Assembly: GCF_900115225.1 (NCBI RefSeq)
Contig: NZ_FOVR01000008.1
Coordinates: forward strand, 1-64,000
Source: Cohaesibacter marisflavi
GTDB lineage: Bacteria; Pseudomonadota; Alphaproteobacteria; Rhizobiales; Cohaesibacteraceae
Reading direction: 5' to 3'
DNA: 64,000 nt
The translations under genes were made by a program, and so were the position numbers. Shown here piece after piece: positions 55,012 to 63,878 of the stretch (the first letter of the stretch is position 1; each line of letters opens with the position of its first letter). The notes beneath the pieces were generated by a model. That model was not told the origin of the DNA. It ran no database searches and was given only the letters and a program-made list of their open reading frames with translations.

Positions 55012-56447
55012 GCCACCTCTTCGGCGCGGACTTCGACACCAAGTACGGCGGACTTCTGGTAGTCGAGAACTTCTTCGCCTTCGACCTTATATTGGATCTC
55101 AACGATGACAGCGGTTTCGTTGCCTGTATTGCGGAAGGTTGCGGCTTCCCCTTCCTTCACTTCAACCACATCGCCGGGCGTGAACTGGCTGATGCCTGCC
55201 TTGTTGGTAAAGACGCCCTGCCCTTCGGAGAAAGTGAGAAGGCGATGATAGTGTGCCATTTCATCAAACAGCAGCGTGCGGCCCGGTTCGATGCGAAGCA
55301 TGGTGAGATTGAAGCTCTTGCCAGACTGCATCTTGATTGCCTGTCCCCAAGGCAGGGTTTTGGATGCGTGGGCGACCACTTCATTGCGGCCATCTTCCTC
55401 CAGAGTGGAAATGATGGATTTCACTTTTTGACTATGGTCATGGGTGGTCACCAGCAAAGCGTCGTCGGTGTCCACGATCACGAGATCCTCAATGCCCAAT
55501 ACGGCGATCAGGCGGTTCTGTGAGCCACGGATGTAAGAATCCTTGGAGTCGATGCAAACGACGTCACCGGAGACATAGTTGCCCTGATCATCCTTTTCAC
55601 TCACAGCATGGAATGCCTTCCAGGCGCCGACATCATTCCAGTCGATATCGGTTGGAGCGAGAATGGTGCGGTCGGTTTTCTCAAATACGATGGCTTCGGT
55701 CGGGCCACTCACGGCGCGGGCGAAGTCTTCGCCAGCCAGCTCTAGTCGATCCGGGAAATATTCAGCGTTTGAATAGGCCGCCATGACCTGTTCAAAGGAA
55801 TCCGGATCAAGTCTGCGATATTCCTCCATGATCACGTCTGCGCGGAACATGCTGATGCCGGATGCCCAGAAGGCATTGCGGTCGATCATCATCTGTTCGG
55901 CGATTTCAAACGGTGGTTTCTCGACAAAGCGCGAGACCTTTTGTGCAAAGGCCACTTCGTCATGTGGGCCACCATCGACAATGTAACCATACCCGGTTTC
56001 CGGATAGCGTGGCTCGATGCCAAACAGGGCAATCTTGCCTGCGTGGGCAGCGGGGACCATGCGTTTGAGCGCCTTGTTGAGGTCGCCCTTGATGATATGG
56101 TCTGAGGGCAGAACCGCCATGACCGCATCGGGATCCCGAAGGGAAAGGTGGATAGCGGCAGCTAATACGGCCGGCCCCGTGTTTCTGCCAAGCGGCTCTG
56201 CGATAATCGTCGCATTGGTGTCGATATCATTGAGCTGCTGTTTGACGACCCCCAGATGTGACCTGTTCACACTGATTATGGGTTCTTCGAAGCCGTCTGC
56301 AACATGTCTGGAGACGGTCGCCTGGAAGAATGTCGTGTCCTCAGACCCGTTGATGGCCTGAAACTGTTTGGGGTTATTCGAGCGCGAAAGAGGCCAAAGG
56401 CGTGTCCCCACCCCTCCACACAATACCAATGGATAGATGCCAACCAT
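55008..56447 (-). CDS. algA: Mannose-1-phosphate guanylyltransferase (AlgA type) with degenerate isomerase domain
   Basis: It makes GDP-mannose from mannose-1-phosphate and GTP. The nucleotidyltransferase half has GGVGTRLWPLSR (about residue 10) and FVEKPPFEIA. The C-terminal cupin normally carries the type II phosphomannose isomerase motif QxHxHRAEHW; here it reads AHYHRLLTF, losing the Glu and the last His. Isomerase activity may therefore be weak or supplied by another enzyme. I chose ATG 56447 with AAGGATGAG upstream; the frame is open to 56516. Confidence 0.87.
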   Translation of the reverse strand: MVGIYPLVLCGGVGTRLWPLSRSNNPKQFQAINGSEDTTFFQATVSRHVADGFEEPIISVNRSHLGVVKQQLNDIDTNATIIAEPLGRNTGPAVLAAAIHLSLRDPDAVMAVLPSDHIIKGDLNKALKRMVPAAHAGKIALFGIEPRYPETGYGYIVDGGPHDEVAFAQKVSRFVEKPPFEIAEQMMIDRNAFWASGISMFRADVIMEEYRRLDPDSFEQVMAAYSNAEYFPDRLELAGEDFARAVSGPTEAIVFEKTDRTILAPTDIDWNDVGAWKAFHAVSEKDDQGNYVSGDVVCIDSKDSYIRGSQNRLIAVLGIEDLVIVDTDDALLVTTHDHSQKVKSIISTLEEDGRNEVVAHASKTLPWGQAIKMQSGKSFNLTMLRIEPGRTLLFDEMAHYHRLLTFSEGQGVFTNKAGISQFTPGDVVEVKEGEAATFRNTGNETAVIVEIQYKVEGEEVLDYQKSAVLGVEVRAEEVA

Positions 56448-56530
56448 TTTTCTCATCCTTGTCATTTTAATGCACAATGTTCGGTCTTTTGCCCCGGCTT
56501 GCGACTGATGGGGCATTCCTTCACACAGGA

Positions 56531-57640
56531 TCAGAGAACCTGTTGTTTGTACTCATTAAATAAACTCATAAAAGAGACGTATCTGCCGTCCTTGATACGA
56601 AGTTTGGCAGGGCTTCCCGTATCAGCCAGCGTCAATAATCCTTCCGGCGCGGTGAAAGTGACGCGCGTCACTGACTGGCCGGAAACGGGAGGCTTGATGT
56701 CTTTGGTTTGCAGATTAACTGTTCTGCCGTCAGCCAGCGTTGCTTCTGCAACACCGCCAAAGACGAGCATTTCGGCTTCCTTGTCTGGCAGAATGGCCGA
56801 AACCAAAATGCCGCTGTCATTGCCCGGAATGAAGGCAAGATTATCGTCTGTCGCCACCACGTTGCCCACCACGCTTGACTTGGCGATGGTCAGCGTGCAG
56901 TCGCAGGGGTTAACGACGGTCAGTTGACGACCATCGGCCCCCTGAATGGCGACGAGCGGTTCTTCCAGTCCTGCTTGCGGATTGACATAGACGATTTGTC
57001 CATCAACGCCGGACTTGATAACGGCACCGCTTGGCATGACGGTTGCCAGTTTTGGCACATCTCTGATGAGCAGTCGGTTCTGGATCAGGGAACCGGCCAG
57101 CACGACGAGGCCAAGTGTGGCCGCGCCGACAAAGGCGGTCCCCACCATCGACTTGAAGCGCTGGACGAAAGAGCGTTCGCTATCAGCAGCTCCGGCAGGT
57201 GTTTTCTTGGCCTTGTCTGCGGTGACGCTCAGCAGGTCGTTGATATCGACGACTTCGCCTGCGATATAGGCATTGAGAATGTAGCGCAAACGCGGCAGGT
57301 GTGGCCCGGTCGGGTTGAGGAAATCAAGCCGGTAGAGCCCGGTCACCTCGTCCACACAGACCATTACGACCTCAATGGCCATGGTCACCTGAAAGCCTTC
57401 AAAAGGTACCCGGAACGTGGCTGGCTTGATGACCTGCCCATAGTCGCGCGAGGCGAGCCCTTTTACATAGGCGTTGACCAGCGAAATCCCATCGCCCTCA
57501 TATTGCCGTCCTTCAATAACGACCGAGAAAGGCATCTGCAGCATGGCCTGCTCGCTTGTATGATCATCAGAGAGCGAAACGGCATCCAGAGTTTCATAAG
57601 GCTCATGGTCAGGTAGTTTGTTGTGATCGTCGATATGCAT
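56531..57640 (-). CDS. alg44: Alginate co-polymerase Alg44 with degenerate PilZ domain
   Basis: An inner-membrane protein of about 369 residues that works with Alg8. Layout: N-terminal PilZ-like barrel (about 30-130), a membrane helix (GTAFVGAATLGLVVLAGSLI) and a periplasmic adaptor-like domain with the conserved PCDC motif (about 247). The c-di-GMP ligands of PilZ are missing: the RxxxR position reads SEQAM and the DxSxxG position reads SLVNAY. ATG 57640 is preferred since upstream residues are unconserved. Polymer synthesis may not need c-di-GMP here. Confidence 0.85.
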   Translation of the reverse strand: MHIDDHNKLPDHEPYETLDAVSLSDDHTSEQAMLQMPFSVVIEGRQYEGDGISLVNAYVKGLASRDYGQVIKPATFRVPFEGFQVTMAIEVVMVCVDEVTGLYRLDFLNPTGPHLPRLRYILNAYIAGEVVDINDLLSVTADKAKKTPAGAADSERSFVQRFKSMVGTAFVGAATLGLVVLAGSLIQNRLLIRDVPKLATVMPSGAVIKSGVDGQIVYVNPQAGLEEPLVAIQGADGRQLTVVNPCDCTLTIAKSSVVGNVVATDDNLAFIPGNDSGILVSAILPDKEAEMLVFGGVAEATLADGRTVNLQTKDIKPPVSGQSVTRVTFTAPEGLLTLADTGSPAKLRIKDGRYVSFMSLFNEYKQQVL

Positions 57641-57657
57641 GGCAATTAATTCCCAAT

Positions 57658-59121
57658 TCAAACAAGTCCGGTGATCCAGGAAACGCCCAGAGCCAACCAA
57701 CAGAAGGTCAGCCCCTGGAGAAACCAGGAAAATGAGTTTGATTTCATAAAATTAGTGCGAACGGCTTTTGCTTTGTTGGTGGTGTTCTGGCGCGTCCATT
57801 TCTGCTTATCGAGCCGAAACAGGATGTAGCTTTTGACCAACGCACCAAAGGTCTGGCTAAAATAGAGAAGGAAGGGATAGGTAATCGGGAAACGCCCTTC
57901 CCGGAACGAAGAGATAAGCAGGCAAAACAGGTATCTGGTCAGCATCACCCATGCGAGGTAAAGCAGCAGGACAAGTGGATCGACCAGAATGGCGGCCAAT
58001 AGCAAGCCGATGGGGCCTGCAAGGGTCGTCCACATTGACAGGCGCTGGTCAAGAATGGACCACCAGGTAAAGAACCCGATGCGTCCCGGACCGAGCGATA
58101 GGGCTCGTCCGTTGGTTCTGAGCATGTTGCCGAACCAGCGCGTCATCAGGGTAATGGCGGAGTCAAAGAAGCCTGCACGTGGTTGGGTTTCAATGGAAAG
58201 CGTTTTGACATCGGGCAAATAGCCCATCTTGTAGCCATTGCGCAGCAACCAGTACCAGGTCGATTTGTCGTCTCCGGTGAGGAAGTTCACCCGACCCAGC
58301 CGCCAGTGATCGATATGGTCACTCTGTACCGCCTCGATAAACTCGGCGTTGGTGGCAAGGTCAGCCCGGAAGACTGACATCCGGCCAGTCAGCGTCAGGA
58401 CACGCTCACTGATGCCCATGGAACACATCATCATCTGACGCTGGGCAAAGCGAAGGTTGAACCAGTCGCGGAACAGGCGCCCACCCGTGGATTCAGAGGT
58501 TTCGTCCGTTGTCATGGCCCCATAGCTTGGATCAAGGAAATATGGTGCCGAGCGATCGACCACATCCTTGGGGACGCAGCTGTCCCCATCCACGAAGATG
58601 ACGATGTCATTGCGTGAAGGATAATGCTTGGCGATGGTCCTCAATGAGGTTGCCAGCGCATCACGTTTGCCTGTGCCTTCGATCCGGTCAAAGACCAGCT
58701 GCACGCGGCTCATATCCATCGGCATGGAAGCAAATGCGCTTTTGATGAGGCGCACATCGGAGGCATCAACCACGGAGGCTACGATCGTTGCGCCACCTTT
58801 TGAATTGGCCGCCGCCTCGAAGATCGAGCGATAGACGCGGGCTGAAATTTCTGGCGCAATCTTGAAAGTTGTCGTCAGAAAGAAGGCATGCGCCCGGGTT
58901 GGCTTGGCGAAATAGCGTTCCTCGGCAGCATTACGCCGCCGGGGAAACACAACCCGCTTGTACCAGAAGGCACGAAGGAAGTTCGTCGCGGCCCAACTGT
59001 ACCGCCATGCTCCGACAATGCCCAGAACAACGATCGCACCGGAAGCATTGGTGCTGACCTCGACCGGCACGGACAAAGCAAGGATCAGCATCACCATTAT
59101 ATATGCAATGTGAGCCACCAT
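57658..59121 (-). CDS. alg8: Alginate polymerase glycosyltransferase Alg8
   Basis: An inner-membrane family 2 glycosyltransferase of 487 residues that polymerises mannuronate from GDP-mannuronate. Membrane helices lie at the N-terminus and C-terminal third. The catalytic region has DxD in IFVDGDSCVPK (about 170), followed by LTGDDKSTWYWLLRNGY (about 265). All key acidic residues look intact. It is the second gene of the operon, 10 bp after algD. Confidence 0.93.
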   Translation of the reverse strand: MVAHIAYIMVMLILALSVPVEVSTNASGAIVVLGIVGAWRYSWAATNFLRAFWYKRVVFPRRRNAAEERYFAKPTRAHAFFLTTTFKIAPEISARVYRSIFEAAANSKGGATIVASVVDASDVRLIKSAFASMPMDMSRVQLVFDRIEGTGKRDALATSLRTIAKHYPSRNDIVIFVDGDSCVPKDVVDRSAPYFLDPSYGAMTTDETSESTGGRLFRDWFNLRFAQRQMMMCSMGISERVLTLTGRMSVFRADLATNAEFIEAVQSDHIDHWRLGRVNFLTGDDKSTWYWLLRNGYKMGYLPDVKTLSIETQPRAGFFDSAITLMTRWFGNMLRTNGRALSLGPGRIGFFTWWSILDQRLSMWTTLAGPIGLLLAAILVDPLVLLLYLAWVMLTRYLFCLLISSFREGRFPITYPFLLYFSQTFGALVKSYILFRLDKQKWTRQNTTNKAKAVRTNFMKSNSFSWFLQGLTFCWLALGVSWITGLV

Positions 59122-59131
59122 CGTCTCGTCC

Positions 59132-60451
59132 TCACCAACAGATGCCTTCGTAATTGCCGTTGGACGTCACCTTGTTATTGAGGCGAGCCAGATCGACCAT
59201 CGGCAATGTTGAAGCGGCCTTGGAGAGAGGTTCGACAACTTCGGAATATTTGTTTCCGACGAGCAGGATGTCGGATTGCTCGATCAGTGCATCGATAGAG
59301 CTGACAAGGCGTTGTTCCAGATTTTCGACATAGTCGTTGCCACGACCTGCGCCACTCATTGCTTCGTCATAGGCTTCCTGCACGAAGGGATCATAGATCT
59401 TGAGATCGTAACCCTTCTTGATCAAGCGGTCTGCCAGCGCAGCCAAGGGGCTTTCGCGCAGGTCATCGGTACCAGCCTTGAAGCTGATGCCCACCATGCC
59501 AATCGAACGGCCCACCAGATTGTCGACGAGATGTTCTGCGCGGCGGATTTGCGCCTCGTTCGCAGAAAGAGCCACGTCCAGCATCGGAGATGGGACATTG
59601 TTGGACCTTGCCAGGAAGCGCAAAGCGCGCAGATCTTTCGGCAGACACGAGCCGCCAAAGGCGAAGCCAGGGCGCATGAAGTAAGGCGACATGTTGACCT
59701 TCATGTCTGAACAGAGGACGCGCATCACCTCTTGTCCATCAAGGCCGACGGCCTTGGCGATGTTGCCGATTTCATTGGCGAAGGTGATCTTGACGGCACG
59801 CCAGCAGTTGCTGGTGTATTTGATCATTTCCGCGGTGCGCAGATTGACCGAGCTGATTTCGCAATTTAGCTGGCCATTGATCTCGGTCAGAATATCGTCA
59901 GTCTTTTGATCAAGAGCGCCAAAGACGATAAGACCCGGATCATAATAATCTTCAATGGCGGTGCTCTCGCGCAGGAATTCAGGGAAATATCCCACCCCAA
60001 ATTCTTCGCCCGCTGTCATGCCGGAGGATGCTTCCAGAGCCGGGATGCAGGACTTTTCCATGGAGCCTGGTACAATCGTCGAGCGGACGATGACGGAATG
60101 GAACGTGTCCTTGAGGGAAAGCGCACTGCCGATGGCGGTACAAACGCTCAACACATAGTCCAGACCGACAGATCCGTCTGGAGCACTGGGGGTGCCAACG
60201 CATACGAATGACGCATCTGTTTCCAACACCGCTTTACGGGCATCTGTCGTGGCGGTCAATCGACCACTTGCGACGCCGGTTTCAATAAGCTCTTCCAGCC
60301 CATTCTCTACAATGGGGGTTTTCCCGGCGTTGATCGAATCGACTTTGCTCTGATCAACATCCGCAGCAATGACAGTATGGCCGTCTCTTGCAAGACAAGC
60401 TGCGGCTACCGTTCCAACATATCCAATACCAAAAATGCTAATTCTGGCCAC
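59132..60451 (-). CDS. algD: GDP-mannose 6-dehydrogenase AlgD
   Basis: It oxidises GDP-mannose to GDP-mannuronate, the committed step. The 439-residue protein has an N-terminal Rossmann motif ISIFGIGYVGTVAAACLARDG and the catalytic Cys in FGGSCLPKDLRALRF (about 268). I prefer GTG 60451: it has GAGGT five bases upstream and gives the family start VARISIFG. ATG 60463 adds four residues. It is first in the operon, with a 680-bp leader region upstream. Confidence 0.94.
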   Translation of the reverse strand: MARISIFGIGYVGTVAAACLARDGHTVIAADVDQSKVDSINAGKTPIVENGLEELIETGVASGRLTATTDARKAVLETDASFVCVGTPSAPDGSVGLDYVLSVCTAIGSALSLKDTFHSVIVRSTIVPGSMEKSCIPALEASSGMTAGEEFGVGYFPEFLRESTAIEDYYDPGLIVFGALDQKTDDILTEINGQLNCEISSVNLRTAEMIKYTSNCWRAVKITFANEIGNIAKAVGLDGQEVMRVLCSDMKVNMSPYFMRPGFAFGGSCLPKDLRALRFLARSNNVPSPMLDVALSANEAQIRRAEHLVDNLVGRSIGMVGISFKAGTDDLRESPLAALADRLIKKGYDLKIYDPFVQEAYDEAMSGAGRGNDYVENLEQRLVSSIDALIEQSDILLVGNKYSEVVEPLSKAASTLPMVDLARLNNKVTSNGNYEGICW

Positions 60452-60463
60452 GACAAACCTCAT

Positions 60464-61145
60464 GTTCTCATAGTATTAATTTTTGTTCGATGAATTCGAT
60501 GCACCCCCGGAAAGTCTTGTTCATTTCCCGAGGGGCTGAGCTTCGGCCCGTAAATGGGCAAATTTTATGCAAATATTAATCTTGTCTTAACGATTAGCGT
60601 GGCTACCAAAAAATACCTAGTCAGAATAAATGGAACCCTTGTAAGGAAAATCCTTTCTCATGATTTTTCAATTAGTTAATGGTTTTGGTTTACATGCGTG
60701 TAGTTAAGGTTGCGCGCAACCGACAGCTCGAGGAACTGTGTGCGCCTAATTTTTGAGCAACTATTTTGAGGGAATTTGTATGCCGAACAATGAGAGTGGA
60801 ACTAAGCCGCATAATTCAGTGACTTAGAATGATTTTTCATGAATCAAAGTATTTCACATGCCGTTTTTGATTTGCATCACAATTGCTGATAATAAAGTCT
60901 TGACAGTCCAATATTTAGATCTTGAAATCGCCAAATTTATCTCTTATTTTCCGTTTCAATCTTCGGGAAACCGATATCGAGCCTTAAACAGAAGAAATAA
61001 AATTTATCCCGCTTTCGTCTTTTCCGGACGTACTTTTCAATCCTATTGCTTGCCAGACCTTATTTTCGTCGGTCTTCTTATTTATTTTTCTTAAATGTTA
61101 TTTCTGTACAAGGGTGCTGAGTAGCAACACGAGAGGAATCTGGCC
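60464..61145. other. Long promoter/leader region upstream of algD
   Basis: About 680 bases without a gene, AT-rich. It contains a perfect 14-bp palindrome, GGTTGCGCGCAACC, at 60708-60721, about 260 bp before algD. Nearby AGCTCGAGGAACTGTG is weakly symmetrical. Control of the polysaccharide operon very likely sits here. Confidence 0.5.
60708..60721. promoter_or_regulatory. Perfect palindrome upstream of algD
   Basis: GGTTGCGCGCAACC, a 14-bp perfect palindrome and GC-rich island in AT-rich sequence. A candidate operator of algD. Confidence 0.45.
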
Positions 61146-61328
61146 ATGGATTCGATAGCTTTGGTGGAAAGACTGGCTAATACGCTGAGTGACCTTGATG
61201 GTAAGTCCATCAATCCTGATACTCTGAAGGAGTTGGTCAAGCAGGATGCGCAAGAGACGCTGTTTGAGGATCGCCCTTCCAACGTGATCTCTCTGTCCGA
61301 TATTCGCGGCAAGCTTCAGAGCGCCTGA
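61146..61328 (+). CDS. Small 60-residue protein of unknown function
   Basis: A short acidic-helical protein (MDSIALVERLANTLSDLDGK, then VISLSDIRGKLQSA). It has no membrane helix or signal peptide. An AGAGGAA ribosome site lies before the ATG, and codon use resembles that of neighbouring genes, so I think it is real. It reads away from algD. No family recognised. Confidence 0.55.
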   Translation: MDSIALVERLANTLSDLDGKSINPDTLKELVKQDAQETLFEDRPSNVISLSDIRGKLQSA

Positions 61329-61601
61329 TATGCGCTCGCTTTAAACTCGCCGGGAATCTATCGTATAGGAGCCATTGGGCGCGGTGGCTCCAGCCACAAT
61401 TTTGGTGCTTCTTTAAAGGTCTTTTTGCCTCGCATGGGCTCGCGTCGAGCTCAATCTCTGGTGTATTTCGGCAATTCCTGCCCTCAAATCTCATTCCCAG
61501 TGTATTTTCGGAAGTTGGTCATCTCCGCTTGGAGAGCATGTTCGCGCATTTGGTGACCATGCCAAGGCTCATGGAGCGCCTTTAAAGAAATGGCTCTTTA
61601 A

Positions 61602-62288
61602 TCAGGTATCAAACCAGCCGTTTGTCACGGCATAGCGCACGATCGATGCCCGGTCGGCGAGCTGCAATTTGTTCATCGCGCGGTTCTTGTAGGTTTCGAT
61701 GGTCTTGATACTCAGATTGAGATTGGCGGCGATTTCTTTTGAGTAATGCCCCAGTGCAACTTGATGCAAGACTGTCTTTTCTCTTTCGCTCAGAATGCTG
61801 ATTTCAATCTGGTCGTCTTGCGCGTTGTCTGTTTCACTGTTTATGGAGCGGTGCCCGTTGTGCTTGTTGAGTAAAATGTTTGGGTCGATATAGTTTCCGC
61901 CATTGGCTACGATGGATACAGCATTCATGAAATTTTGCGAGGTCACCGTCCTGCTTAAAAATGCATAATTGGAGCCGCGTTCCTTGAACAGCTCGGACAG
62001 CTTTTCATCGGCATCCAGAAAGACAAAGGGCACATTAATGCCACGGCTGCCCAATTGATCGATGAGCACTTCCCCTTCTTCTATATTCTGAACGCGTATC
62101 ATGACAATATCTGGATGTAGGCTCAGGGCTTGTTCGACCGACGTCTGCTCGAAGTCATCCATGGCTCTAACCACGACAAAGTCAGAGCCATTCAGAAGAG
62201 CCTTGGCACCCTCAAATATCAGCGGTTCGGCATCAATATAGGCCAAACGCTTTTTCCGATTTGCAATAGTATTTGAATTCTCAATCAT
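61602..62288 (-). CDS. LuxR/NarL-type regulator with non-phosphorylatable receiver
   Basis: A 228-residue response-regulator-like protein. The receiver-like domain (1-130) begins RLAYIDAEPLIFEGAKALL. The phospho-acceptor Asp expected after HPDIVMI is Arg65 (HPDIVMIRVQN), so classical phosphorylation is unlikely. The C-terminal HTH (LSEREKTVLHQVALGHYSKE, then SIKTIETYKNRAMNKL, about 165-215) is intact. It may act constitutively or sense a ligand, and it lies 1.1 kb from algD. It is a plausible regulator of the polysaccharide locus, but only by proximity. Confidence 0.87.
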   Translation of the reverse strand: MIENSNTIANRKKRLAYIDAEPLIFEGAKALLNGSDFVVVRAMDDFEQTSVEQALSLHPDIVMIRVQNIEEGEVLIDQLGSRGINVPFVFLDADEKLSELFKERGSNYAFLSRTVTSQNFMNAVSIVANGGNYIDPNILLNKHNGHRSINSETDNAQDDQIEISILSEREKTVLHQVALGHYSKEIAANLNLSIKTIETYKNRAMNKLQLADRASIVRYAVTNGWFDT

Positions 62289-62475
62289 AACCGCAGCTCT
62301 ACTTATGGCACAATTCTAGAGATCATCTTCACAACACTCGTTGAGAAAACGTCATCTCAGAAATACAGTCCTGATTTTCAAGAGTCCGAATCTTCTAGCA
62401 AAACCTTTGTCCCCCGACAAAAAATCATCACAAAATAATATAACCCGGGAGGCATTGTAGTATTATTATTTCTGT

Positions 62476-62495
62476 TTGTATAGACGTGGATACAA
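62476..62495. promoter_or_regulatory. Dyad upstream of LuxR-type gene
   Basis: TTGTAT-agacgtgg-ATACAA, about 190 bp before the LuxR-type start. A possible operator. Confidence 0.3.
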
Positions 62496-62598
62496 TTGCA
62501 CTAGACAATATTAGGCGCTTTAAATTCCTGTTTGAATAGTCGCTTTTTACCTGCGGGTTTTTACGAATAAAACTATGGCGCTGTTTGCCCTTCGTCTT

Positions 62599-63822
62599 TT
62601 AGCTCTTGACCAAAGCGGAATGGCGCGGCGAAAAACTGTTGCTGATGGGTTCGGATGCTGCCCCTATTGCGACAGCCCATTGATCTGCGGTTCCTGCCAT
62701 CATGAATGGCGCGCCGGACGGATTGATCATTTTGCGCATGTCTTCGTTGATCATGCATACTAGGCGATCAATCAATGGCTTTGGGGCTGTGGCACACAGA
62801 ATGGTCGCTTCCGGAGCAAACATCAGATTCATGCCTTGCGCTGCCCATCTGAGATAGGAGGCTGCCTGCTCAAGCCAGCGCTCCATAACAAAGTTGTTCT
62901 CTTCCAGCGCCGTTGTTATGTGCGCAAACAAATTGTCATCTGAGGGGTTCCAGCCCATGGCGTGGCACAAGGAGGCTAACGAGGCCATATGCTCAAGGCT
63001 TTCGGTTTCCGCGCTACTGATGACTGGCTTGAGAAGCCCGATCTCGCCCGCGTTGCCATCTACACCTGTATAGAGCTCGCCATTGATGATCAAACCAGCG
63101 CCGAGGCCGAAGCCGAAATAGAAGCAAACGACGTTGCGGAAGCTGTCGGCGTTGCCCATAAGCTTTTCAGCAATGGTCGCCGCTGCGGCGTCATTTTGCA
63201 GGCTCACGTCCAGACCGGTTCTTTCCTTGAGGCGTTCGACAAGGGGGAACCTTTGCCAGACTGCCATGGAATAGGCATCGTCGTTGGCCCCATTGGCTTC
63301 ATTGGCCATTGCTGCCAGCTTGCCAAACGGACCCGGCATGGCGACGCCAAGGCCGGCCGTGCGTCCCGAAGCACCACAGCACATCTGCTCAAGCTCTGCT
63401 CTGGCCGCGTTGATCAGATCGACAAGGGTTTCGAACCCCTCCTCCGGATTAACGGAATCAAGTTTCACAGAGTGCCGTATCATGATGTCTCCGGTGAGAT
63501 TCACCACAATCAGGCGCGCAACATCGCGGTCGATTTGCAGGCCTATGGCGAAGGCACCATTGGATGCCAGTGTATAAGGCTTAGCCGGTTTGCCGCGGCC
63601 TTCGCGGATCGTCTTCAAAGGCATGACCAGCCCGTCCTGCTCCAATTCATCAATGATATTGGAGACGGTCTGCTTGGTCAGCTTTGTGGCGCGCGCAAGC
63701 TCTGCCCGGGACAGAGCCTTGTTTACGCGGATCGCATCTATGATCACGCGACGGTTATGGGCTCCGGCGCTTCCGGCATTGCTTCCAAACACTGCGCGAA
63801 TGGTCGCTTTTCTGTTTTTCAT
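62599..63822 (-). CDS. ROK-family transcriptional repressor
   Basis: A 407-residue regulator with a winged-helix start (LSRAELARATKLTKQTVSNI, about 37-57) and a ROK sensor domain (FYFGFGLGAGLIINGELYTG, about 225). Unlike the ROK protein at 27299 it lacks the CxCGxxGCxE zinc motif; the region reads AETESLEHMASLASL. Its sensor may therefore be structured differently. The start ATG 63822 has no strong ribosome site. Target genes are not evident in the window; they may lie to the right. Confidence 0.87.
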   Translation of the reverse strand: MKNRKATIRAVFGSNAGSAGAHNRRVIIDAIRVNKALSRAELARATKLTKQTVSNIIDELEQDGLVMPLKTIREGRGKPAKPYTLASNGAFAIGLQIDRDVARLIVVNLTGDIMIRHSVKLDSVNPEEGFETLVDLINAARAELEQMCCGASGRTAGLGVAMPGPFGKLAAMANEANGANDDAYSMAVWQRFPLVERLKERTGLDVSLQNDAAAATIAEKLMGNADSFRNVVCFYFGFGLGAGLIINGELYTGVDGNAGEIGLLKPVISSAETESLEHMASLASLCHAMGWNPSDDNLFAHITTALEENNFVMERWLEQAASYLRWAAQGMNLMFAPEATILCATAPKPLIDRLVCMINEDMRKMINPSGAPFMMAGTADQWAVAIGAASEPISNSFSPRHSALVKS

Positions 63823-63860
63823 AAAAAGACATTGACATGCTTGCGAAAGTTACGCAATCA

Positions 63861-63878
63861 TTAAGTCCAATTACTTGA
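63861..63878. promoter_or_regulatory. Possible operator upstream of ROK gene
   Basis: TTAAGT-ccaatt-ACTTGA, one mismatch, about 40 bp before the start. A plausible autoregulatory site. Confidence 0.35.
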
